From Geosiphon pyriformis (Eukaryota > Glomeromycota > Glomeromycetes > Archaeosporales > Geosiphonaceae): a DNA stretch of 15,227 nt. The translations under genes were made by a program, and so were the position numbers. Of the stretch, positions 1-9,500 are shown one piece after another. Location of the stretch: NCBI GenBank assembly GCA_016748015.1, contig JAAOMT010000057.1, positions 64,001-79,227 on the forward strand, given 5' to 3'. Each line of letters begins with the position of its first letter. The stretch's first letter is position 1. The notes under the pieces are model-generated. The model ran no database searches. It saw only the letters and a program-made list of their open reading frames with translations, and was not told where the DNA came from.

Positions 1-1118
1 CTTTGAACCATTCTCAAGCAAAATAGCAACCTCTGAGGCGTTAACAGCATCAAGAGCTGACCAAGCCTGAACAAAATGCTCCACCTCTACCAACCTACCT
101 GAACATAAACTCTTTGTAATCTTGGCAACCAAAGATTTTAGCTTAAAAAACCTCAAAGATTGTTTGTTTTTAGGACCATCAAATTTACAAAACCAATGTT
201 TAGAGAAAGTTTTATCAGCTAAGTTGTAAACAGCACTTCTCAATATCTCCCACATCCCATCCAGATTTTCTCCTTCTTTTGAGACCAAAAAAGTATCTGA
301 AAGCTCAAACAACTTGACCAAAAAGCAATCTCTAAAGCAATTCCATTTGACAGCATCCACATCTTTAATCTTATACTTCCAGTGGTCTTTATTAGCCTGC
401 TTGCAAATACTATTCAGACAAGCATCAACCAAACCCTTCAACCCAACCAAGATATCAATCATATCATGATCAGTGTCAAAAAATTCAGACACAGAGACAA
501 TACTATGCCCAACAACAGCCAAAGACAGAATCTTACTTACAAAAACATAATCAATAGTTTTTTCAACTCCTCAGAAATTTTTCCAAGTAGATGAATTATC
601 CAGAGGATGACCATCCAACAAGTTGACCAACCCCAAATCTGAACACTTCCTAAAACTAGCACACTTTCTAGCACTGTTCTCATTGAAATCTCTACCAATG
701 ACCACAAAAGAACTACAATTAACCATTTTAGAGATGAGTGAGTTAATACTAAGAGCTTGAGCAAAATGTGTTTTGGCAAAAACACCAGCATATAAATCCA
801 GAAAAGTAACCAAAAGCTTATTCTTAAACAACAAATGAACAGAGATGACCTAACCAGGAACCTCCTTAACTTTTAAAACATGCCAAGCTAAAGAACCATC
901 CATGACCACAGCCACATCCATACCAAGAAAACCCTCTTCCAGACCAGACATAAAAATTCTGACACCCTCAAACTTGTCCTTAATCCAAAAACCAGCACTC
1001 ACTCTTAACTTAGTCTTAGTGAGAAAAGAAACCATGTTACCAGATTCTAGATCCAACAAACAATGTCCTTTTGTTTCTCCAAATTAGTCATGCTCTTGAT
1101 GTTACAAGTAGCCACCTT
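1..1118 (-). pseudogene. LINE ORF2, N-terminal AP endonuclease domain (broken, partial at edge)
   Basis: ORF2 would nick target DNA and reverse-transcribe the element RNA; only the endonuclease and the start of the linker are in the window. It opens with KVATCNIK near 1118 (the usual N-terminal Asn of the fold). A frameshift near 1057-1060 follows, and the frame then runs to position 1. In-frame stops lie at 850-852 (TAG) and 571-573 (TGA, probably from CGA). Endonuclease landmarks: TKTKL at about 1020-1006, where the catalytic Glu is expected but Lys (AAG, 1015-1017) is found; GRDFNE with Asp and Asn kept; IDYVF; and DTDHD, where the catalytic Asp-His pair is kept. After 571 the frame is open for 190 codons to the window edge. 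The Lys in the first motif and the two stops predict a dead enzyme. Confidence 0.8.
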
Positions 1119-1132
1119 TTAAACTAGACTAT

Positions 1133-3079
1133 TCATAGAGAGGAAGAAAGCAATGATGAACTCGAAACAGAACATAAAAGATCCAACTTAGCCAAGACAG
1201 AACTGACTGACACCTCCAGAGCTGATATTTTAGATTCCAAACCACCCACTTTGGAAGTCAGAATCTTCGAACTGCTTGAACTGAAACCAACAACCAATTC
1301 ACCAACATTTGGAAGAAAGAAAGGGGATGATGCCAACATGCCATCCAAAACCATATTTGAATCCAAAACAGGAGCCATAAGCACAGAAACAGCCAGAGAT
1401 GAAACACAAAAAAGAGGTGCCAAGAACACCAACTCAACAAAACTCAACTTTTTCAGAATACCAGAAACCTGGTCAGATAAGATTTCCAAAGAGCGTTCCA
1501 GGAAAGCCAAATGATTATTCAACCCAGAGACAACAAGAAAAGTAGAAGCCAAAGAAGGAGAATTTGCATCTGAAACTGAACCAACACCAAGAGCAGCCAA
1601 AGGAACCACATGAAGTGAGGAGCCCCTAGTAATTTGGGCCCAAGTTTTCTTACCAAAAGAAACAGGACATGCAATAAGAGCCTGCTTTTTCTTATAAATA
1701 TTAGCCAAATAAACTTGATCCCAATTAGTTACCACCTATTTCCCATGAATCCCAGAATTCCCACTAACCAAACACACATCAAAAATATGACCAAATTGTT
1801 TACATTTGGCACAACACGCCAATGAAAGACTAGCCCAGTGCAAACTAATATCCTTGAAAACTAGAACAGAACAAATAGCAGCCAACTTAGATGCCTCATC
1901 CTCAAAACAAATGACAGTGCACCTGTTTCATATGTATGATACAGGATTACAACTGATGAAACAAGTTTTCCCATCATATGCCCCCACTAAACCAAAAAGA
2001 TTATGAGCCATAATGCCAACTGGAAGAGTATAAAGCAAAGTCTAATGCTAATTCCTAAATACTCACACTTGTTTGTCCTTATTTGCCAAAGCCACATGCA
2101 CAGAATTTTTTCTCATGAACACTGACCATTTAGAAGCAACCAGACTGGCCACCTCAGATAATTCAAACTCCACTAGGGCTTTCTGCCAAAGTCCAATCAA
2201 CTGTATTTTAATTGAAATAATTTTGCCAAATTTGGAGAAAACCGATTCCACTATTGATCTGAAAAAATCCACTGGGATCTCCTTAACAATTACCTCCCGA
2301 TTTGACTGACTGTTTATCTTTCTAAGATCATTATTAACAAGAATTTTATTACTAATCACCAGCACTTTAGCCTTATTTAAACTGGATTCTAACATAAAAG
2401 ATAATCTAATAATCCCAGGGAACTTTAAGGAAGTGAAAGCACCCCTAAAACCATTCACTTAATAAAAAATTTTTTTTATTGAAATTAATTTATCACCAAC
2501 TAATTTGCCAAACACTGCAGAAAGCTCAATATCAAGTGTGATAGATTTTATCGAATTAAAACACTGCATTTCTAGGGCATGTGATTTGAGTAGTGGCAAA
2601 TGATTGAATCTGATATCTACACAAGAAAGAAATTCCAGCACAACATTGTCATCACTCATACTTTCAAAAGAAGACTACTTTAGTGAATTGCCCAGTGTAT
2701 ACATCTGAGTGCAAGTCTTTCTCAGTATGTCATTGTCCATGTTGTCATTCTCACCTGATTCTGCGTAACTGGTTTCTTTGGCTACTGTGTTTGCCATGTT
2801 TTCTATATCTAAGAGATTGCTTATACTGCCAGCAACACTGCCAACCTTGCTTCCCCAGAACACACCAGACTTGATGCCAGTACCACTAATATTTTTCATG
2901 CTTAATGGACCAGTAGACGAGTTGATTACATCACTAGTAACAGGCTTCTTTGGCTTCTTATAGGATGCACTATGCGAGTAAACCATATCTACATGCTTAC
3001 TTTTTGCACTTTAGCAGGTCTTCAAACCAGCTGAAATCAAACCCAAGCCACTAGCAGAAGGGCCCACTGGTTTTATCAT
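1133..3079 (-). pseudogene. LINE ORF1, RRM and CCHC zinc-knuckle RNA-binding protein with eight in-frame stops
   Basis: This is the gag-like ORF1 expected to bind element RNA. The ATG at 3079-3077 begins MIKPVGPSAS, and the frame continues without a shift to the TGA at 1135-1133, about 648 codons. Stops interrupt it at 3011-3013, 2675-2677, 2459-2461, 2063-2065, 2048-2050, 2042-2044, 1928-1930 and 1736-1738. An RRM-like fold lies at about 2296-2087, with VIVKEIP as RNP2-like and WQKALVEF as RNP1-like motifs. After LLYTLPVG and a conserved linker comes an intact CX2CX4HX4C knuckle at 1813-1772 (CAKCKQFGHIFDVC). The C-terminal third (1735-1133) has the Ser-rich stretches and heptad-like Leu segments of a coiled coil. 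The ATG at 2986 could be taken as a start, but the same frame continues upstream through a single TAA to a better family-like start at 3079. Confidence 0.82.
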
Positions 3080-3220
3080 GACAAATGGAGGTAAAGTAGA
3101 AGAAATAGTTAATAGAGATTAGGGGAAAGGAAGAAAAAAAAGCTACTTCTTCAAAGTTATTAATGCTTTCATCATGGTCAGAAGATCGACAAGAGAAAAA
3201 TTTTATGTGACTTTTTTTTA

Positions 3221-3233
3221 ATAATATAATATA

Positions 3234-3284
<51 letters not shown>
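3221..3284. repeat. ATAAT / AAT microsatellite
   Basis: Four copies of ATAAT (3221-3240) run directly into about fifteen copies of AAT (3238-3283), just after a run of eight T at 3212-3219. It lies beside the estimated 5' end of LINE copy 1. It may be the insertion target, the A/T-rich tail of another retroelement, or a slippage product. Confidence 0.95.
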
Positions 3285-3289
<5 letters not shown>

Positions 3290-3638
3290 AATATTATTTT
3301 TAAATAAATTAATTTTAACAATTATATTTGTTTAAAATATAATTTATAAATTAAAATAAAACTTAATTTAACAATTAATTTAAAATTCAAATAATTTTAT
3401 GACTAAAATAATATTCTAAACACTTTAAATTTCAAGCTCAGTTAAAAAAACTTCAATAAAAATTTTTATTATCATCCAATTTAAATTTATAAAAATTTTT
3501 AAGTTTAAATATAAATAAAAGTATATTGAAATAAATATAATTTAAGATTTATTATATATTAAAATCATATAAAATATATCTTTTATAAAAGATTTAAATA
3601 ATTATTATTATTTGCCAATGAAAAATAAATTATATCTA
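3285..3638. other. AT-rich intergenic DNA downstream of the kinase
   Basis: This stretch is almost pure A/T with no open frame of note and no recognisable RNA gene. It presumably holds the 3' UTR and polyadenylation region of the minus-strand kinase whose modelled stop is at 3641-3639. I see no clear processing signal that stands out from the background. Confidence 0.6.
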
Positions 3639-3854
3639 TTAAGAGTTGTCTAAATATAATAAATAGTAAAATCAGTATTAATTAATGGCACCACATAATT
3701 ATATTATCAATTTTTTTTCAGCTACTTACCTTCAGGCAAATAGACTAATTCTTTTATAAATTAAAATAAAATTTTAATATAAAATACTATATACACTGTA
3801 TAATAATTAAATAAATGAATTAATTACTTTTAAATTAAATTAAAATAAACTAAC
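3639..3854 (-). other. kinase 3' exons: intron 2, 15-nt microexon, intron 3, terminal exon
   Basis: Exon 2 could end at AAAG|GTTAGT (donor from 3854). A 15-nt segment, 3744-3730, is flanked by TTAG and a perfect GTAAGT donor. A further acceptor TTTAG lies at 3650, followed by ACAACTCTTAA ending at 3639. All junctions are phase 1 and together give ...DFSKVYLPEDNS followed by a stop. The introns would be 110 and 80 nt. The consensus GTAAGT in otherwise featureless A/T DNA is the main support; no transcript evidence is available. Confidence 0.5.
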
Positions 3855-5375
3855 CTTTAGAAAAATCAACTATTTGTGCAGTTAAAAGACGACTTGTATA
3901 AACTGCACCTGGATGAATTACTGTTGTTGTTGTTGTTGTAGTTTTTGTTGTTAAGTAATTTGTTGTCGCGTCGTTCTTCCACATTTCTTTTATATAGTTT
4001 TGTGATTCTAAAAACTGGCGACATACAGTTTTAGACACTTCATCCGTAGACATCTTTGCTAAATACTGCTTATATATCTCCCAAAGTTCCTCCAACTTTT
4101 TATCAACTTCCTTGGCAGTAGGACGATTCTCAGGATTAACATCCCAACACTTTATAATAATTTCGGCAATTGAAGGTGGAATAAGGGGGAAGGTAATTTC
4201 AGGTCTTTGACCATTTAAAATATCCATTATAAGAAGGTGGTCATGAGAACGATCATGAAAAGGAGGTTTCCCTGTTGCTAATTCCCATAATAACATTCCT
4301 AAACTATAAATATCACCAGCTGTTGTAAACTTTTCTCCTCTTAAAACTTCTGGTGGAATGTATGGAATCACTCCAAATATTCCTTTCTTTTCCTCTGTTG
4401 CTTTTCCTCTTGTTGTTGCTTCATTATTGTTTACTGATTGACATAATCCGAGGTCTCCAATATTTACGCTATAAGTATTTGATTGTAGTATATTGCCCGA
4501 GTGTAGGTCACGATGAACCATACCAGAAGAATGAATTGAATCAAGTCCAATAACTAATTGATGCACGATCCTTAATTTATCAGACCAACTAGTAGAATGA
4601 AAATTTGTTGATAAATATTTTCTCATGTCTCCATGTTCGGCAAACTCCATCACAATTCCATACTCGAGTGTTTCAGCGTTTTGGGTAATCCCATAAATTC
4701 TAGAGATACGATATAAGCGCTCACCGTTATTAATAAACATAGCTCTTTGAATATTTAACTATCAATAGAGTATAAAAAATCATAAATTAATAATAAATAG
4801 ATAATAGAATAAATAATAGACGTTAATATACAGTAAATAAATAATAGGTAAAATATGAAATAATTAAATCTGAACTAAAGTTTAAATAATAATACTTTGT
4901 TTACCTCTTTGAACACTTCTAAACTGTTCGTTGGGATAATTTTTATTGCTACTTCCTTTTCTCGCTTTCTTTCATATTTCATTTCACCATTATGTTTTAT
5001 AGTAGATTTATTAATTAATCCATTAAACCATGTTGCTTTATAAATTATACCGAACCCTCCTCTAGCAATTTCCTTAATATTCGACAAACGTTCCCATGGA
5101 ATCCATTCATAATAAATCAAATAATCATCATCATATTCATCATCATCATCATCATCATGATTATTATTAGGTGGAATATAGATTGGATTCTTTATTATTT
5201 CATCAGCTTCTTTATTGCCGCTTGAAAAATCTTTATAAAGTTTTTCAAAAAATATGAAGTGGCATGCATTACAATAATTATCACCATTATCTTTAATACT
5301 CTTTTGACACGGTTTACATAAGTTGCAATCATGAGCCTCTGGACGAGTTGTTCTTTTAATTTCTTTGTTTTTCAT
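3639..5375 (-). CDS. protein kinase, tyrosine-kinase-like (TKL) type, with N-terminal Cys cluster; 4 exons modelled
   Basis: Predicted cytosolic Ser/Thr or dual-specificity kinase of about 466 residues. Exon model: 5375-4905, 4758-3855, 3744-3730 and 3649-3639, joined in frame. A possible zinc ribbon comes first (Cys17, Cys20, Cys23, Cys35, Cys38), then an Asp-rich tract (residues 74-84) and EWIPWERL (90-97), as in glomeromycete kinases I recall. Kinase landmarks are all present: Gly loop ARGGFGIIY (104-112), VAIK Lys145, hinge MEFAEHG (194-200), catalytic HRDLHSGN (Asp241, Asn246), GDLG in place of DFG (Asp259), PPE (292-294), DIYSLGMLLWE and the NRPT motif near 368. A poly-Thr run from ACA/ACT-type codons precedes the C-terminus. 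There are no internal stops in the two large exons, so it is probably functional. Its substrate cannot be told. The last two exons are less certain; without them the protein ends at the TAG at 3852-3850. Confidence 0.88.
4759..4904 (-). other. kinase intron 1
   Basis: The donor is GAG|GTAAAC and the acceptor is ATAG|TTAAAT; the intron is 146 nt, phase 0 and very AT-rich. Splicing joins FKE to LNIQRAMFI, which restores a continuous kinase N-lobe from the VAIK lysine through helix C to the hinge. Without splicing the frame closes soon after the donor. Confidence 0.85.
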
Positions 5376-5388
5376 GATATGGAATAAA

Positions 5389-5410
5389 GGAAAAAGGAAA
5401 AAGGAAAAAA
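5389..5410. repeat. GGAAAAA triplicated heptamer upstream of the kinase start
   Basis: Three exact GGAAAAA units (TTTTTCC on the coding strand) end about 14 nt before the kinase ATG at 5375. A pyrimidine-rich leader is common upstream of fungal starts, so this may lie in the 5' UTR or core promoter. No TATA box can be singled out in such AT-rich DNA. Confidence 0.7.
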
Positions 5411-6424
5411 TGTGAATAGGTTATTTATTCGAATAAGGATTATTTAAAGGTTTATTTGATAGTACGTTTAGAAAATAATTTGTTTAAAGTTCTTATTTAA
5501 ATTGTTTCTCAATTTATTTATCAGACTGTGATTCGTTACAACAGTAACAATAACAGTAACAGTAACAAATTAGGCTTCGTGTGAAGCATATGATTTAATT
5601 ATAAGACTAACTCCTAAATTTACTTGGATTCTCTAAATATTAAACCTAATTTTGGAAGTTATGGTTTAATAATAATTTTTTGGTTGTATAACACTAAAAC
5701 AGAAAAGGTTTATTAATAGTCGCTTTCTATTTTATGTTTTGACCTCAGTTTTAATATTCTTAATATATAATATATTTAAAAAAAATTTTATTATTATTTT
5801 ATTGTTGTTTTTTGTTTTATATTTAAATATACATAAATTTTTAACCTTTTTATTATTTTTTCTACTTTTTCTTTTTTTTAAGTATAAAAAAAAACTTGTT
5901 TTAACTTTGTATCTTTTATTGTTTGTTTTTTGTTTTTTTTACTATTAATAATTAAGATTTGTGTTAATTATAATAATATTTTTAATTAGATTATTAGCTA
6001 TAAAATTGAATAATAAATTATTTTATATATATAAATACAATAATAATTTTTGTATTATTAAAGTAATAATAACAAAGTTAATATTAATAAATAATTATAA
6101 TCTAAATACTAAATAATAAATATAAAACTTTATTTTCAAACAATAAAAAGTAAAAAATATATAAAAATTCAGTAATAATTAATTAATATTTAATAAAAAT
6201 ATTAATTATATTATTAAATTTTATAAATCTTTGATTTTTAATTAATATAATTAAAATATTATTTAAATATTAAAATATATTATATTAAACAATATTAATT
6301 TAAATAAACTTTAATAAATATAAAAAATTGCTAAATTAACTCATCTATAATATGTAATATTATTTTATATTATAGTTTTTTATTTATTATTTATTTATTT
6401 TATATAATACTTTATAAGTAAAAT
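5411..6424. other. AT-rich intergenic region
   Basis: About 1 kb separates the kinase from LINE copy 2. It presumably contains the kinase promoter near its left end. Apart from the hexamer repeat listed separately and a small hairpin at 5574-5587 (GCTTC-GTGT-GAAGC), it is low-complexity A/T. I see no convincing gene. Confidence 0.6.
5541..5570. repeat. hexanucleotide repeat (ACAGTA)
   Basis: Five consecutive hexamers read acagta, acaata, acagta, acagta and acaaat, so the period is six with a few substitutions. It sits about 170 bp upstream of the kinase start, followed immediately by the hairpin at 5574-5587. It may be neutral slippage or part of the upstream regulatory region. Confidence 0.75.
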
Positions 6425-6527
6425 TCAACTATTATCTAATACATAGACCCAAACTAAGTGGTCCAAACTAAATACAGTTTATGTTTTTACTACATATAGC
6501 CAGCCATTTAGACCAAACAAAACAACA

Positions 6528-9500
6528 CTATACATATATATTAACATAAACATTCCCACTTAAACCAGAAAAAAAAGAGCACAGCTTATATTTACTAAAA
6601 CTAATAGTAAAAAATTTCACAATATTAAACATTCAAACTATTTTATCTAATAACATAAAAACTATACTACAAGATATATCCAAAACCAAATCATTATTTT
6701 TGACCAAACTAGCTTTTTTCATGACTGCTTTATGTTTGAATTTTATAAGCTATGTTTTAGTACAATATAATTTTACCAAATAATTCACATACTTAACAAA
6801 AACAGAGGCAGTTTTCTTTTTTCTATTAAAAACCATAACAGCTTCAACATATCAGTTTTTTAACACAAAGCTTTTGCAAATTGTTATATACAAATTCATA
6901 TCAAAAGAACACAAAACAAACAATTGCAAAACAACAAAAGAAAACAAGCAAGAAACACTCATCAATAACACATAATTTACAGAAGCTTTAACCAAAATGT
7001 CTTCTTGAATACTAATATTCTCAACACAAGTAAAAACATGATCAGATAATTTCATCTTATCATACAATAAACACAACACATTAGGATATACTTTATTATA
7101 TAATCTCTTCTTAATCACTATTGACAGTTATTTATGTACTACCTTTATCAAATATGTGTGTAGATTGGCAGAATTTTTACTAATAAATCCAGACAGCATA
7201 TATAAGTTAAGATATTAGATTTTCACAGTAGCTATCCAATCTATTTTTTTTAATAACACACTAGAAACCATATTATAACTAAAACCAGCTTTTTATTAAA
7301 CACAACAAATTGACCTGTACAAATCACAAATAAAATAACAAGTATTGTTAGATACAGCCATTTTTTTAACCATCAAAAACCATTTTTAAATCCCAACCAG
7401 CAAAGAAAAAGAAGAGTGAGCAACTGTACTTGTAAGCATATTAGTTCTGATATTGTCTAGAACACCTGAATGTTTTTTAACCTTCACTTACTTAACAAAA
7501 AAATTTTTGTCTATAATCAGATTAAAAACATGCTTTTATTTAATCTAACATTGATTATGAAAGTTAAATATATTAAACAAAGTTTTAAAAACACATACAT
7601 CAATTGCAGATTGGCTATCCAAATACAAAACAACTACACAAAAAGATAAAACACACTCTAAAACTAAAACAACAGCTTGTAATTTAGCTATAGTAGAGAA
7701 AAAAAGCTCATGCATTTTAACACTAATACTTATATTTAAAGCTAAAAAGTAAGCAGCCACTTTACTAGCAATCTTAACAGAATCAGTATATTGCAAAGAT
7801 CTATTCATGTAAATCTTGAAAAAATCAGACTATATCTCAAGCAAACTTTTTTACATACCAAAAAACTTTACAGATTCCAAAACACCCAAATTAATTAACT
7901 CACAGATAATAACAAATCCAACTATTAAAAAATTCTTACTATGTAAAAACTCAAATGCTAACTTAAATCAATAAGGCACAAAACTCTTTGAATTTAATCT
8001 TTTCTATTACCAAAATGTTTTTTAGTCTATTATAATCTCTTTTCTGTTTAGAAATTTGTTACTAAACACAATACCAAACTGTTTCAAAAAAAGAACAAAG
8101 CTGTAATACAAAGATTGTTTTAAGATATTAGATATTAGAAATCTACCAAAACCACAAAAAACATTAGGCAAATTGTTTGCCAATAATAATTAGTTGTTTA
8201 AAAAAATTTTTACTATTTTTGCCAAAAAATTATTTATTGGATTAACATGTAATTTAACAAAAAACTGCAAAAAATTCAGAAAAAACTATCCTAAAATCTG
8301 TAAATCCAAAAATCTATGCTCAAATAAGCATCCAAAAATGCTCTGAACATTAAAAAAAGCAATCAATAAAACCACTTTGTTTTTAAACTGCACTTGTTTA
8401 AAGAGTTCAAATCATATAAAAATGAATAATACAAAGTCTTATTAGAAAAGTTCTATAATAAACCAATCTTGGCTTTAAAACTCTTTTTAATTATTATATC
8501 TTACTTGTAATACACACCCAATAAAACAAAACTAAACTGTATTTAATAGCTAACTATAGACTATAAGACAGCTGACATTAAGTAAGAAAACTGTTTATTT
8601 GTAATTGTTTTTCTTAATACTATATTGGAAAAAAATCTGACATTTGCATAAACCCAAGTCAAGCTAAGCTTAAAAAAACTCTTAATAAACAAAAAAATAT
8701 CCAAGTACCTATGTAATTCACTTTTTTTGACAATTAAAATTAGCAAACTACTAATTAACAATAAGACAGTTCTAATGTCTTGATTAATAAGAATAGTTAC
8801 TGTTTTATTATTATTAATTAAGATATTATTAATATTAAAAAACTTACTGGCAATATTCAAGATATACTGTGTAAAAGCTTGACTACTCTTAATTTAAATT
8901 GTATTATCAACAAAGACATCAACAGTAAAAAAAAAAAGTCATCTTACTAATAGCTTCAATTTGACCAATCTTTGTCATAAACTTAGTATTAATTTAGTAC
9001 TTATATAAATAATTATGCCTCTTAATCTTGTACAACAACAAATCATAGAAAATTTTTCAAAAGAAAGAAGAAAACACTTCACCTTAATCCAAATCATTGT
9101 GTACTCTATAACTATTTGAAAGTCCAAAATTCATCATTATTCTGTTAATCTGATTCTTATAAATACTATTAAAAAACTTAATAAACTGGCTGTATATCTT
9201 AATGTATTACAAATTGGCTCTTAGATAATATCAGTCTACTAAATTATAAGCTTTGTGTATATTCTGCAATACCAACTAAAGCTCTCTATTTTTTTCTAAA
9301 GTGTTTTTAATAATTAATTCAATGGCAAAAATAAGAGATTGTATTGAAATACTTTTTAACACTGAAAAGTTATTACTATAAAAAATGTCAAATTTGTTAT
9401 ATGCTAATGATATCCAATCAAAAAAAATCTTAGATAAAATTTTCTGAATCATTTTTATCAGAGCAATAGACTGAGTATTTGTTAAGATGTTATTTTATTT

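Larger units (their letters stand above)
1..3205 (-). mobile_element. LINE retrotransposon copy 1, 5' part (non-LTR, AP endonuclease type)
   Basis: This is the 5' portion of a non-LTR retrotransposon on the minus strand, cut off by the left window edge. Seen in order: a short 5' UTR (about 3080-3205), ORF1 with an RRM-like domain and a CCHC knuckle, then ORF2 beginning with an AP-endonuclease-type domain. The reverse transcriptase would lie outside the window. The combination of a gag-like zinc-knuckle ORF1 and an AP endonuclease is typical of L1/Tad/I-like LINEs. The translation strongly resembles a LINE family I recall from glomeromycete genomes, but I could not run a search. Both ORFs carry nonsense mutations, so this copy is not autonomous. 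The 5' end is estimated from the end of similarity and the microsatellite that follows; no target-site duplication could be assigned. Confidence 0.85.

Noticed and set aside
537-791. 84-codon minus-strand frame overlapping the endonuclease
   Set aside because: It is a shadow frame. The endonuclease motifs (GRDFNE, IDYVF, DTDH) are in another frame.
902-1514. Plus-strand frames over 902-1087 and 1251-1514
   Set aside because: They are antisense shadows of LINE copy 1 ORF2 and ORF1.
1133-3079. Stop-codon reassignment or programmed read-through to explain the ORF1 stops
   Set aside because: All three stop codons appear inside LINE frames, while the kinase and the right-hand gene use TAA/TAG as normal ends. 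Decay is simpler.
4353-4553. 66-codon plus-strand frame inside the kinase
   Set aside because: It is antisense to the kinase activation-segment region, which is clearly coding on the minus strand.
5574-5587. Hairpin GCTTC-GTGT-GAAGC as a possible terminator or RNA element
   Set aside because: Only five base pairs in a eukaryotic intergenic region; expected by chance and not next to a gene end.
5739-5948. 69-codon plus-strand frame rich in Phe and Leu
   Set aside because: It is a product of poly-T and A/T low complexity; no motif, no context, and codons are almost all TTT/TTA/ATT.
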